Origin: Pirellulales bacterium
Lineage (GTDB): Bacteria > Planctomycetota > Planctomycetia > Pirellulales > JAICIG01
Direction of reading: 5' to 3'
NCBI GenBank assembly: GCA_025927475.1
Contig: JAICLL010000002.1
Location: forward strand, 1-64,000
Length of the DNA stretch: 64,000 bases
Shown here: piece after piece, positions 39,743 to 48,289 of the stretch
Numbering within the stretch: position 1 is the first letter of the stretch
How the letters are laid out: each line of letters starts with the position of its first letter
Program-made: the position numbers and the translations under genes
Notes under the pieces: generated by a model
Told to the model about the DNA's origin: nothing
Seen by the model: only the letters and a program-made list of their open reading frames with translations
Databases searched by the model: none

Positions 39743-41844
39743 TTGCGGGGCTGGCCTGGTTCATGGAGCCGGCCAATTGGCCGATTGTGTTGGAAGTCGC
39801 CATTGGCATTGGCATGGTCATCTTCGTGCATGAGTTGGGCCACTTTGCCGTGGCCAAGGCCTGCGGAGTGAAGTGCGAAAAGTTCTACCTGGGGTTCGAC
39901 ATCGGCGGCTGGAAGCTCTGCAAGTTTCAGTGGGGCGAAACCGAATACGGCATCGGCGTGCTGCCGCTGGGCGGCTATGTGAAGATGCTGGGGCAAGACG
40001 ACAATCCCAGCCGTCAGCGCGAAGAGATGGAACGGGCCAAGCTCAAGTCGGCGTCCGCCGCGACTGCCGGCGCGGCGCCGGCCTCTGCCGCGGCGACCAA
40101 TCCCGCCGAACCCAATTCCCCCGAGCAGCCGGCCGCGGAGGCGGTCTTCGATCCCCGTAGCTATCTGGCCAAGAGCGTGCCGCAACGCATGGCCATTATT
40201 TCCGCCGGCGTCATCATGAACGTGATCTTCGCGTTCGTGGCCTCGAGCATCGCCTTCGGCATGGGCGTCGAGCAAATCGCATGTGTCGTGGGAGGCGTGG
40301 TGCCGGGCAGCCCGGCGTGGAAGTCGGGCATCGAAGCCGGCGACCGTATTACCCAGATGGGTTCAGAGAAGAACCCGATCTTCCGCGACATTGTGAACGG
40401 CGTACCGTTGGCGGATGACATCCAGAAAGGGGTCAATTTCGTCATTGAGCGTCCGGGCCACGAACAACCGCTGAAGGTCAACGTCGTGCCCGAGAAGAAA
40501 GGAATCATTCACCAGATCGGCATGCGAAGCGCGCACACGCGGCAGTTGGCAGATCCGGTGATCTCATTGCCCTATGCGCCGTTGGCGCTTGACAAGCCCG
40601 ACCTGCAGCCGGGCGATGTGATTGTGGCGGTCGATGGCCAACCCGTTGCCGATGGCGCGGAGCTCGACCAGGCTCTGCTGCGGCACCCCGGCAAAACGGC
40701 GCTCACGGTCGAGCGCACCGAGAAGCCAACGGAAGCGACCGGCGATGTGAAAGCCGAGACTCGCATCCTGGAGGTCGAGCTTCCGCCGCTCGCCACGATG
40801 ACGCCGGGCATCGTCATGCAGATGGGCCCCATCACGGCAATTCGTAAAGGCAGCCCCGCCGACGCGGCCGACCTGCGAACAGAAGACATTTTGGAAAAAA
40901 TCGACGGCGAACCGCCGGGAGATCCGCTCACACTGGCGGCGCGCCTGGCGGCCCGAGCCGGAGAAACGGTGACGCTCACCTTGCGGCGGGCGGGCAAATC
41001 GCTCGAACGAACCGTCGAGCTGAGCCAAGACACGACGGACAACACCTTCCCGGCGGGCGACAGCCCCGTGGCCGTGCCCGTGCTGGGCATTGCCGTATCG
41101 GTGGAAAACACCATCGCCTCGGTCGAGGGCGAGGCGGCCGCCGCTCTCAAGCCCGGCGACGAAATCGTCATCGCGGCGCTAGTGCCTCCCAGCGAAGAAA
41201 CGCAAGCCGAAAAGTTCGGCTTGAAAAAAGGCGAGTTTCAGCAACGCCACGAAGTGAAATTCGCCGGCAAGCGAAACTGGCCGGTGTTTTTCGACCTCAT
41301 GCAAGCGGTTTTGCCCGGCACGAAACTCGAGCTCACGCTCAACGACGAGCGCACGGTGACGGTCGATCTGCGTCCCGACGCGGCTCGCCCGAACCCTGAC
41401 CGCGCGCTGGTGCTGGAACCCGTCACCGTATTGCAAAAGGCCGACTCGTTGGGCGAAGCGCTTCGCCTGGGCGAGCGCGAAACGGCCTATTCGCTCTCGA
41501 TCGTGTTTCGCTTTCTGCGAAAGATCTTCAGTGGGCAAGTGCCGATCACCGGCATGGGCGGCCCCGTGACTATCGCCCAGCAGGCGGGCATGGAGGCCTC
41601 GGCGGGCCTGCCCAAGCTGCTGCTCTTTCTGGCCATGCTCAGCGCGAATCTGGCGGTGCTCAACTTCCTGCCGATTCCGCTGCTCGACGGCGGACACATG
41701 GTGTTCCTGGCCGCCGAAGGCGTGCGCGGCAAGCCGGTCAACGAGCAAGTGGTCGCCTGGTTTCAGTTCGCCGGGCTGTTTTTTCTGGCCGGGCTGATGC
41801 TGTTCGTATTCCTGCTCGACGTGGGGTTGATCCCACGCGGGTAA
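39727..41844 (+). CDS. rseP: Site-2 protease RseP with PDZ domains
   Basis: A 705-residue intramembrane zinc protease: HELGH near residue 34 in the first helix, and NFLPIPLLDGGHM with the metal aspartate in the C-terminal helix. Between are PDZ-like domains (VVPGSPAWKSGIEAGD, AIRKGSPADAADLRTED) and inserts that make it longer than the about 450-residue Escherichia coli form. RseP cuts anti-sigma factors; the two ECF clusters in this window contain membrane partners. TTG 39727 with AGGAGGT eight bases upstream is preferred; ATG 39763 is an alternative. Confidence 0.92.
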   Translation: MHWQLIAGLAWFMEPANWPIVLEVAIGIGMVIFVHELGHFAVAKACGVKCEKFYLGFDIGGWKLCKFQWGETEYGIGVLPLGGYVKMLGQDDNPSRQREEMERAKLKSASAATAGAAPASAAATNPAEPNSPEQPAAEAVFDPRSYLAKSVPQRMAIISAGVIMNVIFAFVASSIAFGMGVEQIACVVGGVVPGSPAWKSGIEAGDRITQMGSEKNPIFRDIVNGVPLADDIQKGVNFVIERPGHEQPLKVNVVPEKKGIIHQIGMRSAHTRQLADPVISLPYAPLALDKPDLQPGDVIVAVDGQPVADGAELDQALLRHPGKTALTVERTEKPTEATGDVKAETRILEVELPPLATMTPGIVMQMGPITAIRKGSPADAADLRTEDILEKIDGEPPGDPLTLAARLAARAGETVTLTLRRAGKSLERTVELSQDTTDNTFPAGDSPVAVPVLGIAVSVENTIASVEGEAAAALKPGDEIVIAALVPPSEETQAEKFGLKKGEFQQRHEVKFAGKRNWPVFFDLMQAVLPGTKLELTLNDERTVTVDLRPDAARPNPDRALVLEPVTVLQKADSLGEALRLGERETAYSLSIVFRFLRKIFSGQVPITGMGGPVTIAQQAGMEASAGLPKLLLFLAMLSANLAVLNFLPIPLLDGGHMVFLAAEGVRGKPVNEQVVAWFQFAGLFFLAGLMLFVFLLDVGLIPRG

Positions 41845-41913
41845 TCACCTTAAGACTAGAATCGCTGCGGCCGCTAGCCGGTGCGAGAGGTTTTGATCGA
41901 AGAGGAGCTTCAT
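41845..41913 (-). pseudogene. Truncated DUF5615 toxin gene (22 codons)
   Basis: The ATG overlaps the stop of the DUF433 gene (ATGA). The product reads KLLFDQNLSHRLAAAAILVLR, the recognisable first strand and helix of DUF5615, and stops at 41845-41847, exactly beside the rseP stop. The remaining about 90 residues are absent. It is thus a toxin stump next to an intact antitoxin. The stump is short, but its start, overlap and motif agree. Confidence 0.8.
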
Positions 41914-42137
41914 GCCGGCGGCAAGACACAGAGTCGGCGTTCTCGGTCGGCCGCGAATGCCAGGCAGGCCCGGATGTCTTCCTCAGTTAGATCGGGAAAG
42001 TCCGCGAGGATTTCATCAATGGACATTCCGCCAGCGAGATATTCGAGCACATCGGTCACCGTCATTCGCAGCCCGCGGATGCATGGCTTGCCGCTGCGCT
42101 TGCCTGGCTCGATCGTGATCAAATGGTCGTAGTTCAT
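41910..42137 (-). CDS. DUF433-family antitoxin
   Basis: A 75-residue DUF433 protein: LITIEPGKRSGKPCIRGLRM, then MTVTDVLEYLAGGMSIDEIL, then DFPDLTEEDIRACLAFAADR. Ribosome site GAGGATGAA. It overlaps the truncated toxin by ATGA. It is diverged from the DUF433 protein at 18304-18534. Possible roles are autorepression or neutralising toxins in trans; neither is shown. Confidence 0.9.
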   Translation of the reverse strand: MNYDHLITIEPGKRSGKPCIRGLRMTVTDVLEYLAGGMSIDEILADFPDLTEEDIRACLAFAADRERRLCVLPPA

Positions 42138-42211
42138 TTCATCCTCGAATTGCCTTTACCTCTCCCTACAATCATATCGCGGTCGAATACGAATCGCCAG
42201 CCGCTCCATCC

Positions 42212-42862
42212 ATGTCGCATGAAATCCGAGCCGTCCTATTCGACGCGGTGGGAACGCTGATTTACCCCGATCCGCCGGTGGCGGCGGCCTATGCCGCCAC
42301 AGGGGCGCGGTTCGGGTCGCGATGGATGGCCGACGAAATCCAGCCGCGATTCCGCGCGGCCTTCGCGCGGCAAGAAGCACTCGATGTCCGGCAGCACGGC
42401 GAGCGCACGAGCGAGGCCCGCGAAAAGGCTCGCTGGCAAGCGATCGTCTCCGAGGTGTTTGATGATGTTGCTGATCCGTCGGGCCTCTTCGCGGCGCTGT
42501 GGCAACATTTTGCCGAGCCGCGGCATTGGCGGCCGCATGCCGACGCCCTGGAGCTATGGAGCGGCTACGCCGCGCAAGACATCGTGCTGGGCATCGCTTC
42601 AAACTTCGACGGCCGCCTGCGGACGATTTGCCAGGGCCTGCCGCCGCTCGATACTTGCCGCCACCTCTTTGTGTCGTCGGAACTTGGCGTGCGCAAGCCG
42701 TCGACACAGTTCTTTCGCGCGATTGAACAGCGGCTGAAGCTACGCCCCGACCAGCTCTTGTTGATCGGCGACGATTGGCAGAACGACTATCTGGGGGCCA
42801 CCGCGGCGGGCTGGAAGGCAAAAGAGGTCAGAGGTCGGAGGCCAGAGGTCAGGGAAGATTGA
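42212..42862 (+). CDS. HAD-family hydrolase
   Basis: A 216-residue protein with HAD motifs: LFDAVGTL (nucleophile Asp), IASNFDG (motif II region), RKPSTQFFRAI (motif III lysine) and LIGDDWQNDYLGA (motif IV). The small-molecule phosphatase group is likely; the substrate is unknown. The last 14 residues (KEVRGRRPEVRED) come from a purine-rich gaggtcagaggtcgg iteration, so the reading frame may have been extended by repeat sequence beyond the original end. Confidence 0.85.
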   Translation: MSHEIRAVLFDAVGTLIYPDPPVAAAYAATGARFGSRWMADEIQPRFRAAFARQEALDVRQHGERTSEAREKARWQAIVSEVFDDVADPSGLFAALWQHFAEPRHWRPHADALELWSGYAAQDIVLGIASNFDGRLRTICQGLPPLDTCRHLFVSSELGVRKPSTQFFRAIEQRLKLRPDQLLLIGDDWQNDYLGATAAGWKAKEVRGRRPEVRED

Positions 42863-42872
42863 GATTCCTGCA

Positions 42873-44153
42873 TCATTGAAACCGCAACAGGGCGTATTTC
42901 TTTTTGCCCGCGCGAAGTACCAACACGGTCTCGCTGGCCAAATCGGACTCGTTCAGGCGGCGCTCGATCGAGTCGATGCGGCGGTTGTTGACATAGCCGC
43001 CGCCCTGCTCAATGGTGCGGCGAGCTTCGCCTTTGCTTTTGGACAGCCCGGCGGAAACCAAGGCGTCGATGGCGGTCAGTCCCGCGGCCAAGGTTGAGCG
43101 CGGCAAAGTCTGACTGGGCACGTCGGCGAAAATCTCGCCCAATTCCAGGTCGCTCAGCTCGCTGATTTCCGCGCCAAACAAGATCTCGCTGGCGCGCCGG
43201 GCTTTGGTCAGGCCGGATTCGCCATGCACCAGCCGCGTAATCTCTTCGGCCAACCGCCGCTGGCTTTGCCGTGCTTCCGGCGATTCGCGCCGCGCCGCGT
43301 CGAGCGCCTCGATCTCTTCGCGGCCCAGGTCGGTAAAGAAACGCAGACACTTGTCGGCGTCGGCGTCGTCGACGTTGATCCAGTATTGATAGAACTGGTA
43401 CGGGCTGGTGCGGCGGGGCGAGAGCCAGACCGCCCCCGACTCGGTTTTGCCCATTTTGCTGCCATCGCTCTTGGTCAACAGCGGCCAGGTGAGGCCATAA
43501 AGCTGCGCTCCGCGCATCCGCCGGGCCAGGTCGATGCCGGCGGTAATGTTGCCCCACTGATCACTGCCGCCTACCTGCAGCTCGCAACTGTGATGATCGT
43601 GCAGATGGACGAAGTCGTAAGCCTGCAACAGCATATAGCTGAACTCCGTGAAGCTCAGCCCCACATCGGACCGCTCGAGCCTTGCCCGCACCGAGTCTTT
43701 CGCCAGCATGACGTTGACCGGAAAATTTTTGCCGACGTCTCGCAAGAAATCGAGGTAACTAAAGCGGCTCATCCAATCAAAGTTGTTGACCAACAAAGCC
43801 GACGTGGCCGACTTACCGAACTCCAGAAACGACGTCATCTGCGTCTCGATTGCCGCGACGTTAGCGCGCAGTTCTTCCAGCGAAAGAAGCTTGCGTTCTT
43901 CGCTTTTGCCGCTGGGATCTCCAATCATGCCGGTCGCTCCGCCGACGACGGCGATAGGGCGATGCCCGGCTCGTTGAAAGCGGCGCAGCGTGCTCAGCCC
44001 CAGCATGTGGCCCACGTGCAGGCTATCGGCGGTCGGGTCGAAGCCGGCGTAAACGGTGCGGCTTTTTTCCATCAACCACTTGCCGAGTTGCTGCTCGTCG
44101 GTCGTCTGATGGATCAGGCCCCGCCAGGCAAGGTCGGAGTAGAGGTCGGTCAT
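42873..44153 (-). CDS. tyrS: Tyrosyl-tRNA synthetase
   Basis: A 426-residue class I synthetase: HVGH at 46-49 in the HIGH position, KMGKT in SDGSKMGKTESG as the KMSKS loop, and a C-terminal S4-like RNA-binding domain (VSAGLSKSKGEARRTIEQGG). It charges tRNA-Tyr. It starts 3 bp after the ispD stop, so the two are probably co-transcribed. Confidence 0.96.
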   Translation of the reverse strand: MTDLYSDLAWRGLIHQTTDEQQLGKWLMEKSRTVYAGFDPTADSLHVGHMLGLSTLRRFQRAGHRPIAVVGGATGMIGDPSGKSEERKLLSLEELRANVAAIETQMTSFLEFGKSATSALLVNNFDWMSRFSYLDFLRDVGKNFPVNVMLAKDSVRARLERSDVGLSFTEFSYMLLQAYDFVHLHDHHSCELQVGGSDQWGNITAGIDLARRMRGAQLYGLTWPLLTKSDGSKMGKTESGAVWLSPRRTSPYQFYQYWINVDDADADKCLRFFTDLGREEIEALDAARRESPEARQSQRRLAEEITRLVHGESGLTKARRASEILFGAEISELSDLELGEIFADVPSQTLPRSTLAAGLTAIDALVSAGLSKSKGEARRTIEQGGGYVNNRRIDSIERRLNESDLASETVLVLRAGKKKYALLRFQ

Positions 44154-44156
44154 GCG

Positions 44157-44903
44157 CTATCGCCACATATCGTCATCGGCAAACGGGTGGGCGGGGCCTT
44201 TGAACTTGGGTTTGGGCATCGCCTTGAGCGCTTGCTCGGCCAAGCGCAGGTCTTCTTGCGTGGTGATTTTCAAATTGATGGGCGATCCTGGCACGACGCT
44301 CACCGGATGCCCGAGGCGCTCGACCAGTTGGGCGTCGTCGGTCGCTTGAAAACCGCCGCGTTTGGCGTAAGCATCCAACAACAACTGGCGGCGAAACACC
44401 TGGGGCGTCTGGGCCTCCCAGAGGCCGGCGCGAGGCACCGTCTCTTCGATCGTCTGGTTGCCTTTCACACGCTTCAGCGTCGCCGCTACGGGCACCGCCA
44501 GAATCGCCGCGCCCGATTTCTCGGCGGCCTCGAAGACCCGGCTGATCCATTCGTCGGCCAGACACGGCCGAGCGGCGTCGTGAACGGCCACGAATCCAAT
44601 CTCCGGCTTGACACGGGCCAAGGCGCGCTCGATCGAATCTGCCCGTTCTTGGCCGCCCTCGACCACGTCGATGCCCAGGACGACCACATTCGACGAAAAC
44701 CGCGAATCAAAATCTTCGCGGTCTTCGGGCGAGACGACCAGCAGCACTTGCTTGACGTCACCGCGGTTCAGGAACCGTTCGGCCGAGTGCAGCCACACCG
44801 CGCGGTTGGCCAGCGGCGCGAACGGTTTTTTATAGTGCTTATCCTTGAATCGGCTGCTGGCGCCGGCGGCCGGCAGAATGACGGCGAAAGTCGACACGGC
44901 CAA
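44157..44903 (-). CDS. ispD: 2-C-methyl-D-erythritol 4-phosphate cytidylyltransferase
   Basis: A 248-residue protein with the nucleotidyltransferase loop VILPAAGASSRFKDKHYKKP, VLLVVSPEDRE, VAVHDAARPCL (a conserved IspD segment) and GSPINLKITTQEDL. It converts MEP to CDP-ME in the MEP pathway, two steps after... the product of dxr. It appears to start with TTG 44903 after GAGGGAGCA; GTG 44897 is an alternative. Three base pairs separate it from tyrS. Confidence 0.94.
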   Translation of the reverse strand: MAVSTFAVILPAAGASSRFKDKHYKKPFAPLANRAVWLHSAERFLNRGDVKQVLLVVSPEDREDFDSRFSSNVVVLGIDVVEGGQERADSIERALARVKPEIGFVAVHDAARPCLADEWISRVFEAAEKSGAAILAVPVAATLKRVKGNQTIEETVPRAGLWEAQTPQVFRRQLLLDAYAKRGGFQATDDAQLVERLGHPVSVVPGSPINLKITTQEDLRLAEQALKAMPKPKFKGPAHPFADDDMWR

Positions 44904-44968
44904 TGCTCCCTCAAAACCTCAGCGACGCATCCGGCAAGCGCCGGCCTGATGAGGGATTATTGTATCGG

Positions 44969-46264
44969 CTATCCGCCGCCAGGGAAGCGACCCTGCGGGG
45001 GCTCAGGACCGCCGCTGTGGATTTTCGACTGAAGCAACGCGCGCTGTTCATCGGCGAGCAGTCGCAGCAAGGCTTGCATGGCCGCCGTGTCGTTGGGATC
45101 AAGATAGAGTGCCGATCGCAACCAGGTTTTGGCCGCCGCGGGCATTTCCAGATCGATGGCCAACATGCCCAGCGAGCGACGAACGGGCTCGTCGCGTGGG
45201 TCGCTGCGCGCTTTTTCGGCCAGCGCATCGTAATCGGCTCGCAGCGTTCGCAACTGATCGAACAGCCGCCGCTGCTCGGCGGCCTTGTCCAACTCGTCCA
45301 AACGGCGATACACGATCGCCAATTGAAACCGTATTTCGCCATCCTTCGGCGCCAATTCGGCGGCGTGCTCCAGCAGCCGGCGGGCCGTTGGCATTTTGCC
45401 GCGCTCGATCATGATTTTCGCTTCCAGCACCAAGGCGGTGATTTGATCGGGATCCGCCGCCAGCGCCTGCTCTAATAATGCCAGGGCCTCGTCGGTATGG
45501 CTCAGGCCCATTTCGCAGTCGGCACGCAGGGTGAGCACATCGGCCGAAAGCGGGCATTCTCGCAACACCGCCAGCGCTTCGGGGTATTGCCGCAAGCGAT
45601 GGTGCGCGTCGGCGAGCTCAAACAAGATTTGGTTCCGATCCGATTGGTCAGGTTGCCGGCGGAGCGATTCCTGATAGGCCTTGATCGCGTCGCTCGGATC
45701 TTCGTCGCGGCGGATCAGCCCGATCGTTCGATGTGGACGAGGATCGGAGGGGGCCATGCCTGCGGCCTTATCCAGGAAGTAAATGGCATCCCGCGAGGCG
45801 CCCAGTTCATAATACGCTACGCCCAACCAGCGGTGCGCATCGACATTGTCGGGCGCGAGTTGGACGACCTGCGTCCAAGTTTTTCCCGCTTCTGAAAAAC
45901 GCCCCATCCAATAAAGACATTCTCCGCGCAGCACCATGGCGCGAATGCGGATGTCGGGATCGCGTAGCGCAATCTCCAGTTCGTCCAGCGCCAAATCCGG
46001 ATGGCCCCCCGCCAGCAACAATCGCCCGCGAAATAGGTTCGCTAGATATTGAAACTCGCCGGAGTCGGGCATGCCGATCGTTTCGTACTGCAGCCGCTCG
46101 ATGTCGTTGGCGCCCAAGGCCGCCAGGGCTCGGCCAATGCAGGCCGCCGGACGATAAACGCTCATCACCGCCAACCACACCGCCAGCAATCCCAGGGCCA
46201 GGGCAAGTATTGCGGCCCGGCGACCGACTGTCTTGATAGCAGGCAACATAATCTGGCAGAGCAT
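44969..46264 (-). CDS. Membrane-anchored TPR protein
   Basis: A 431-residue protein with an N-terminal membrane helix (AAILALALGLLAVWLAVMSVY) and about eight TPR-type units (YLANLFRGRLLLAGGHPDLA, AHRWLGVAYYELGASRDAI, FQLAIVYRRLDELDKAAEQ). The last about 20 residues are low-complexity. It lies 3 bp after the preceding TPR gene, in a probable operon led by the DUF1559 gene. Likely a scaffold; no catalytic motif. Start ATG 46264 or 46249. Confidence 0.82.
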   Translation of the reverse strand: MLCQIMLPAIKTVGRRAAILALALGLLAVWLAVMSVYRPAACIGRALAALGANDIERLQYETIGMPDSGEFQYLANLFRGRLLLAGGHPDLALDELEIALRDPDIRIRAMVLRGECLYWMGRFSEAGKTWTQVVQLAPDNVDAHRWLGVAYYELGASRDAIYFLDKAAGMAPSDPRPHRTIGLIRRDEDPSDAIKAYQESLRRQPDQSDRNQILFELADAHHRLRQYPEALAVLRECPLSADVLTLRADCEMGLSHTDEALALLEQALAADPDQITALVLEAKIMIERGKMPTARRLLEHAAELAPKDGEIRFQLAIVYRRLDELDKAAEQRRLFDQLRTLRADYDALAEKARSDPRDEPVRRSLGMLAIDLEMPAAAKTWLRSALYLDPNDTAAMQALLRLLADEQRALLQSKIHSGGPEPPQGRFPGGG

Positions 46265-46267
46265 GAT

Positions 46268-47590
46268 TTATTGGAGGGGGGCCGCGGCGTCGGCGTCGGC
46301 CGCCTGCGGGGCTTCGGCGCGCTCCTCCGACTCTGCCGCCCAGTCGCGATGCCGCTGCGCCAAGCGGGCGTCTCCCTCGCTCGAATAGTAATCGGCCAAG
46401 GCGCGATGCGTTTCCGCGCGCCAGTGATCCCGGCGCAGGGCCGAGACCAGCCACATCAAGCCGTCCTTGCGCCTGCCTTGCTCCAGCAAGATTTCGCCCG
46501 CCTCGCAGCGCAAGGCGGCGCTTTCGGGATCGCGCATGATGCCTTGCAGCACATCGCTCAAGCGTTGGGCGCGGTCTTGCAGCCGGCGGCTTTTTTCCAA
46601 ATGCTCGTTCGCCTCGTCGGTTTTACCCAGGCGCGACAAGGCCATGGCCAACGAATAGTGCGCCGCGTCGTTTCCCGGCGACGCCTCGACCGCGCGTCGC
46701 AAGTATTCAACCACCTCGGAATATTGTTTCCGCGCCATGGCCAGTTGGCCGCGCTCGGTCAGAGCGAAGGCGCGCTGCGCATCGGGAACGTCTTCCTCCA
46801 GCGCCTCCGCCAACTCCGCTTCGGCCTCGTCGAGTTTGCCTAAATGGCGATGGCAGGCCGCCACGCCCACCAGCGCGCTGGCGTCGTCGGGGGCGAGCTC
46901 GCGCCAGCGACTGAATTGTTCGAGCGCGCCACGGGCATCGTTCGCGTCGAGCAACGTATAACCATATTGCCGTCGAATCTGGGCATTGTCGGGGGCCAAT
47001 TCGACGATCTCGCGGAACAACGCAATCAGCGCGTCGGTTTGCATCAAGGCCGCTAGAATCTCCGCCCGCAGAAGCAGCGCCTGCAACGATCTCGGCCGCC
47101 ACTGGAGCCAATAATCAAGACAGAGTTCGGCCTCGTGCAGCCGCATATCGGACAAATAGCCTTTGACGAGGCACTCGTAGATCTCGGCGGCCTGATCGTC
47201 CGGGCAGCCGCTCTTCACGAACTTCAACAGGAACGGCTCAGCCGATGCGACGTCGCCGGCCTGGAAACTGAGCATTTGCTGTTGCAGCAAGACGTCTTTG
47301 GCCGGCCAACCCAGCTCTTCGGCGCGGCGCAGATCGTCGCGGGCCCGGTTGGTGAGGCCGGCGCGGCGGCGAGCCACCGACAACAAATAAGCCAACTCGG
47401 CGTTGCGCGGATGGCGCGCCTCGAACGGTTCAAGCCGCTGAATAATGGCGTGCGGCTCCCCGCTCTCCGCCGCCTGACGCCGCGAGGCGTGCATCGCCCA
47501 GTCAAATCGCAGATAGCTGATCAAGGGCGCGACGGCGGCGAGCACCATCGCCACCGCGCCGAACTTAAGCACCCGCCGCCAAGCGGTCAT
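46268..47590 (-). CDS. Membrane-anchored TPR protein (upstream partner)
   Basis: A 440-residue protein from ATG 47590 with ribosome site CAGGAGAG. One membrane helix (VLKFGAVAMVLAAVAPLISYL) precedes repeated TPR helices (AELAYLLSVARRRAGLTNRA, IRRQYGYTLLDANDARGALE, AHYSLAMALSRLGKTDEANE). Same plan as the downstream TPR gene but low identity by eye. Position after the lipoprotein gene suggests one operon. Role unknown. Confidence 0.85.
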   Translation of the reverse strand: MTAWRRVLKFGAVAMVLAAVAPLISYLRFDWAMHASRRQAAESGEPHAIIQRLEPFEARHPRNAELAYLLSVARRRAGLTNRARDDLRRAEELGWPAKDVLLQQQMLSFQAGDVASAEPFLLKFVKSGCPDDQAAEIYECLVKGYLSDMRLHEAELCLDYWLQWRPRSLQALLLRAEILAALMQTDALIALFREIVELAPDNAQIRRQYGYTLLDANDARGALEQFSRWRELAPDDASALVGVAACHRHLGKLDEAEAELAEALEEDVPDAQRAFALTERGQLAMARKQYSEVVEYLRRAVEASPGNDAAHYSLAMALSRLGKTDEANEHLEKSRRLQDRAQRLSDVLQGIMRDPESAALRCEAGEILLEQGRRKDGLMWLVSALRRDHWRAETHRALADYYSSEGDARLAQRHRDWAAESEERAEAPQAADADAAAPLQ

Positions 47591-47655
47591 CGAACTCTCC
47601 TGCCCGTGTGCTGCGCCCGCGGGGCCAGCCCCGCTCCGTTTGAAACCAGGCGGCA

Positions 47656-48249
47656 CTACCCGTCTACAAGGTCGAATTTCATGTCCTGTTTTCCCTCAGC
47701 GGGAACCGTCACCGTCAGCCCCGATTCGTTCGGCTTGGAATATTTTTCAGGCGTCAGCCGTTTTGGCCCGGTGTCCAGCGGCTTGTTGCCCTCTCTTGCC
47801 TCCTGCGTATTGGCCCGCTGCTGCAGTTGCATCTTTGCGAGGACCTCGCCCGTCGGCGGGCCGCCGCTGGCAACGACCGGAGTGCCGTTAGGCGCGGGGG
47901 CCGTCGTATCGAGCTTTTGCACAGTAACCTTATAGTCGCCGGGCAAGGCCCCGCTGGCGCTGCTCGTGCCGCCCAAAAAAGTCGACAACGTAAATTTTCC
48001 ACTAGCGTCGGTCACACCGCGCGCCTGTCGGGTGTCGTTGGGGCTGGTGGGTTGCAAGACGACTTCGGCCCCTTCCAGTGGGTTACCGTTGTAGGTAACG
48101 ATGCCTCCAGCCGGCACGGTGCCCGACAACTTCGCACTGCCGCCGCAACCGGCGAAGGTGCAGCTCACCAGCGCCGCCAGGCTGGCAAGCCACGGCAACC
48201 GCGCAGCACGCGGACGCCGGTCGAAGGGCAAATCACCAATTCGTTGCAT
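47656..48249 (-). CDS. Lipoprotein with carboxypeptidase-regulatory-like domain
   Basis: A 197-residue protein with a lipobox (TFAGC). A transthyretin-like beta-sandwich (TVPAGGIVTYNGNPLEGAEVVL, ARGVTDASGKFTL, LPGDYKVTVQKL) follows. This domain frequently sits beside DUF1559 genes in planctomycetes, and here it lies 40 bp downstream of one. It is probably surface-exposed or periplasmic. Function not established. Confidence 0.86.
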   Translation of the reverse strand: MQRIGDLPFDRRPRAARLPWLASLAALVSCTFAGCGGSAKLSGTVPAGGIVTYNGNPLEGAEVVLQPTSPNDTRQARGVTDASGKFTLSTFLGGTSSASGALPGDYKVTVQKLDTTAPAPNGTPVVASGGPPTGEVLAKMQLQQRANTQEAREGNKPLDTGPKRLTPEKYSKPNESGLTVTVPAEGKQDMKFDLVDG

Positions 48250-48289
48250 GCTTATATATTCCTTCCGAGAACGTTTGGCGCTGATTTAT

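Noticed and set aside
43224-45032. 602-codon plus frame across tyrS and ispD
   Set aside because: Both genes are certain on the minus strand; the plus reading has no motif.
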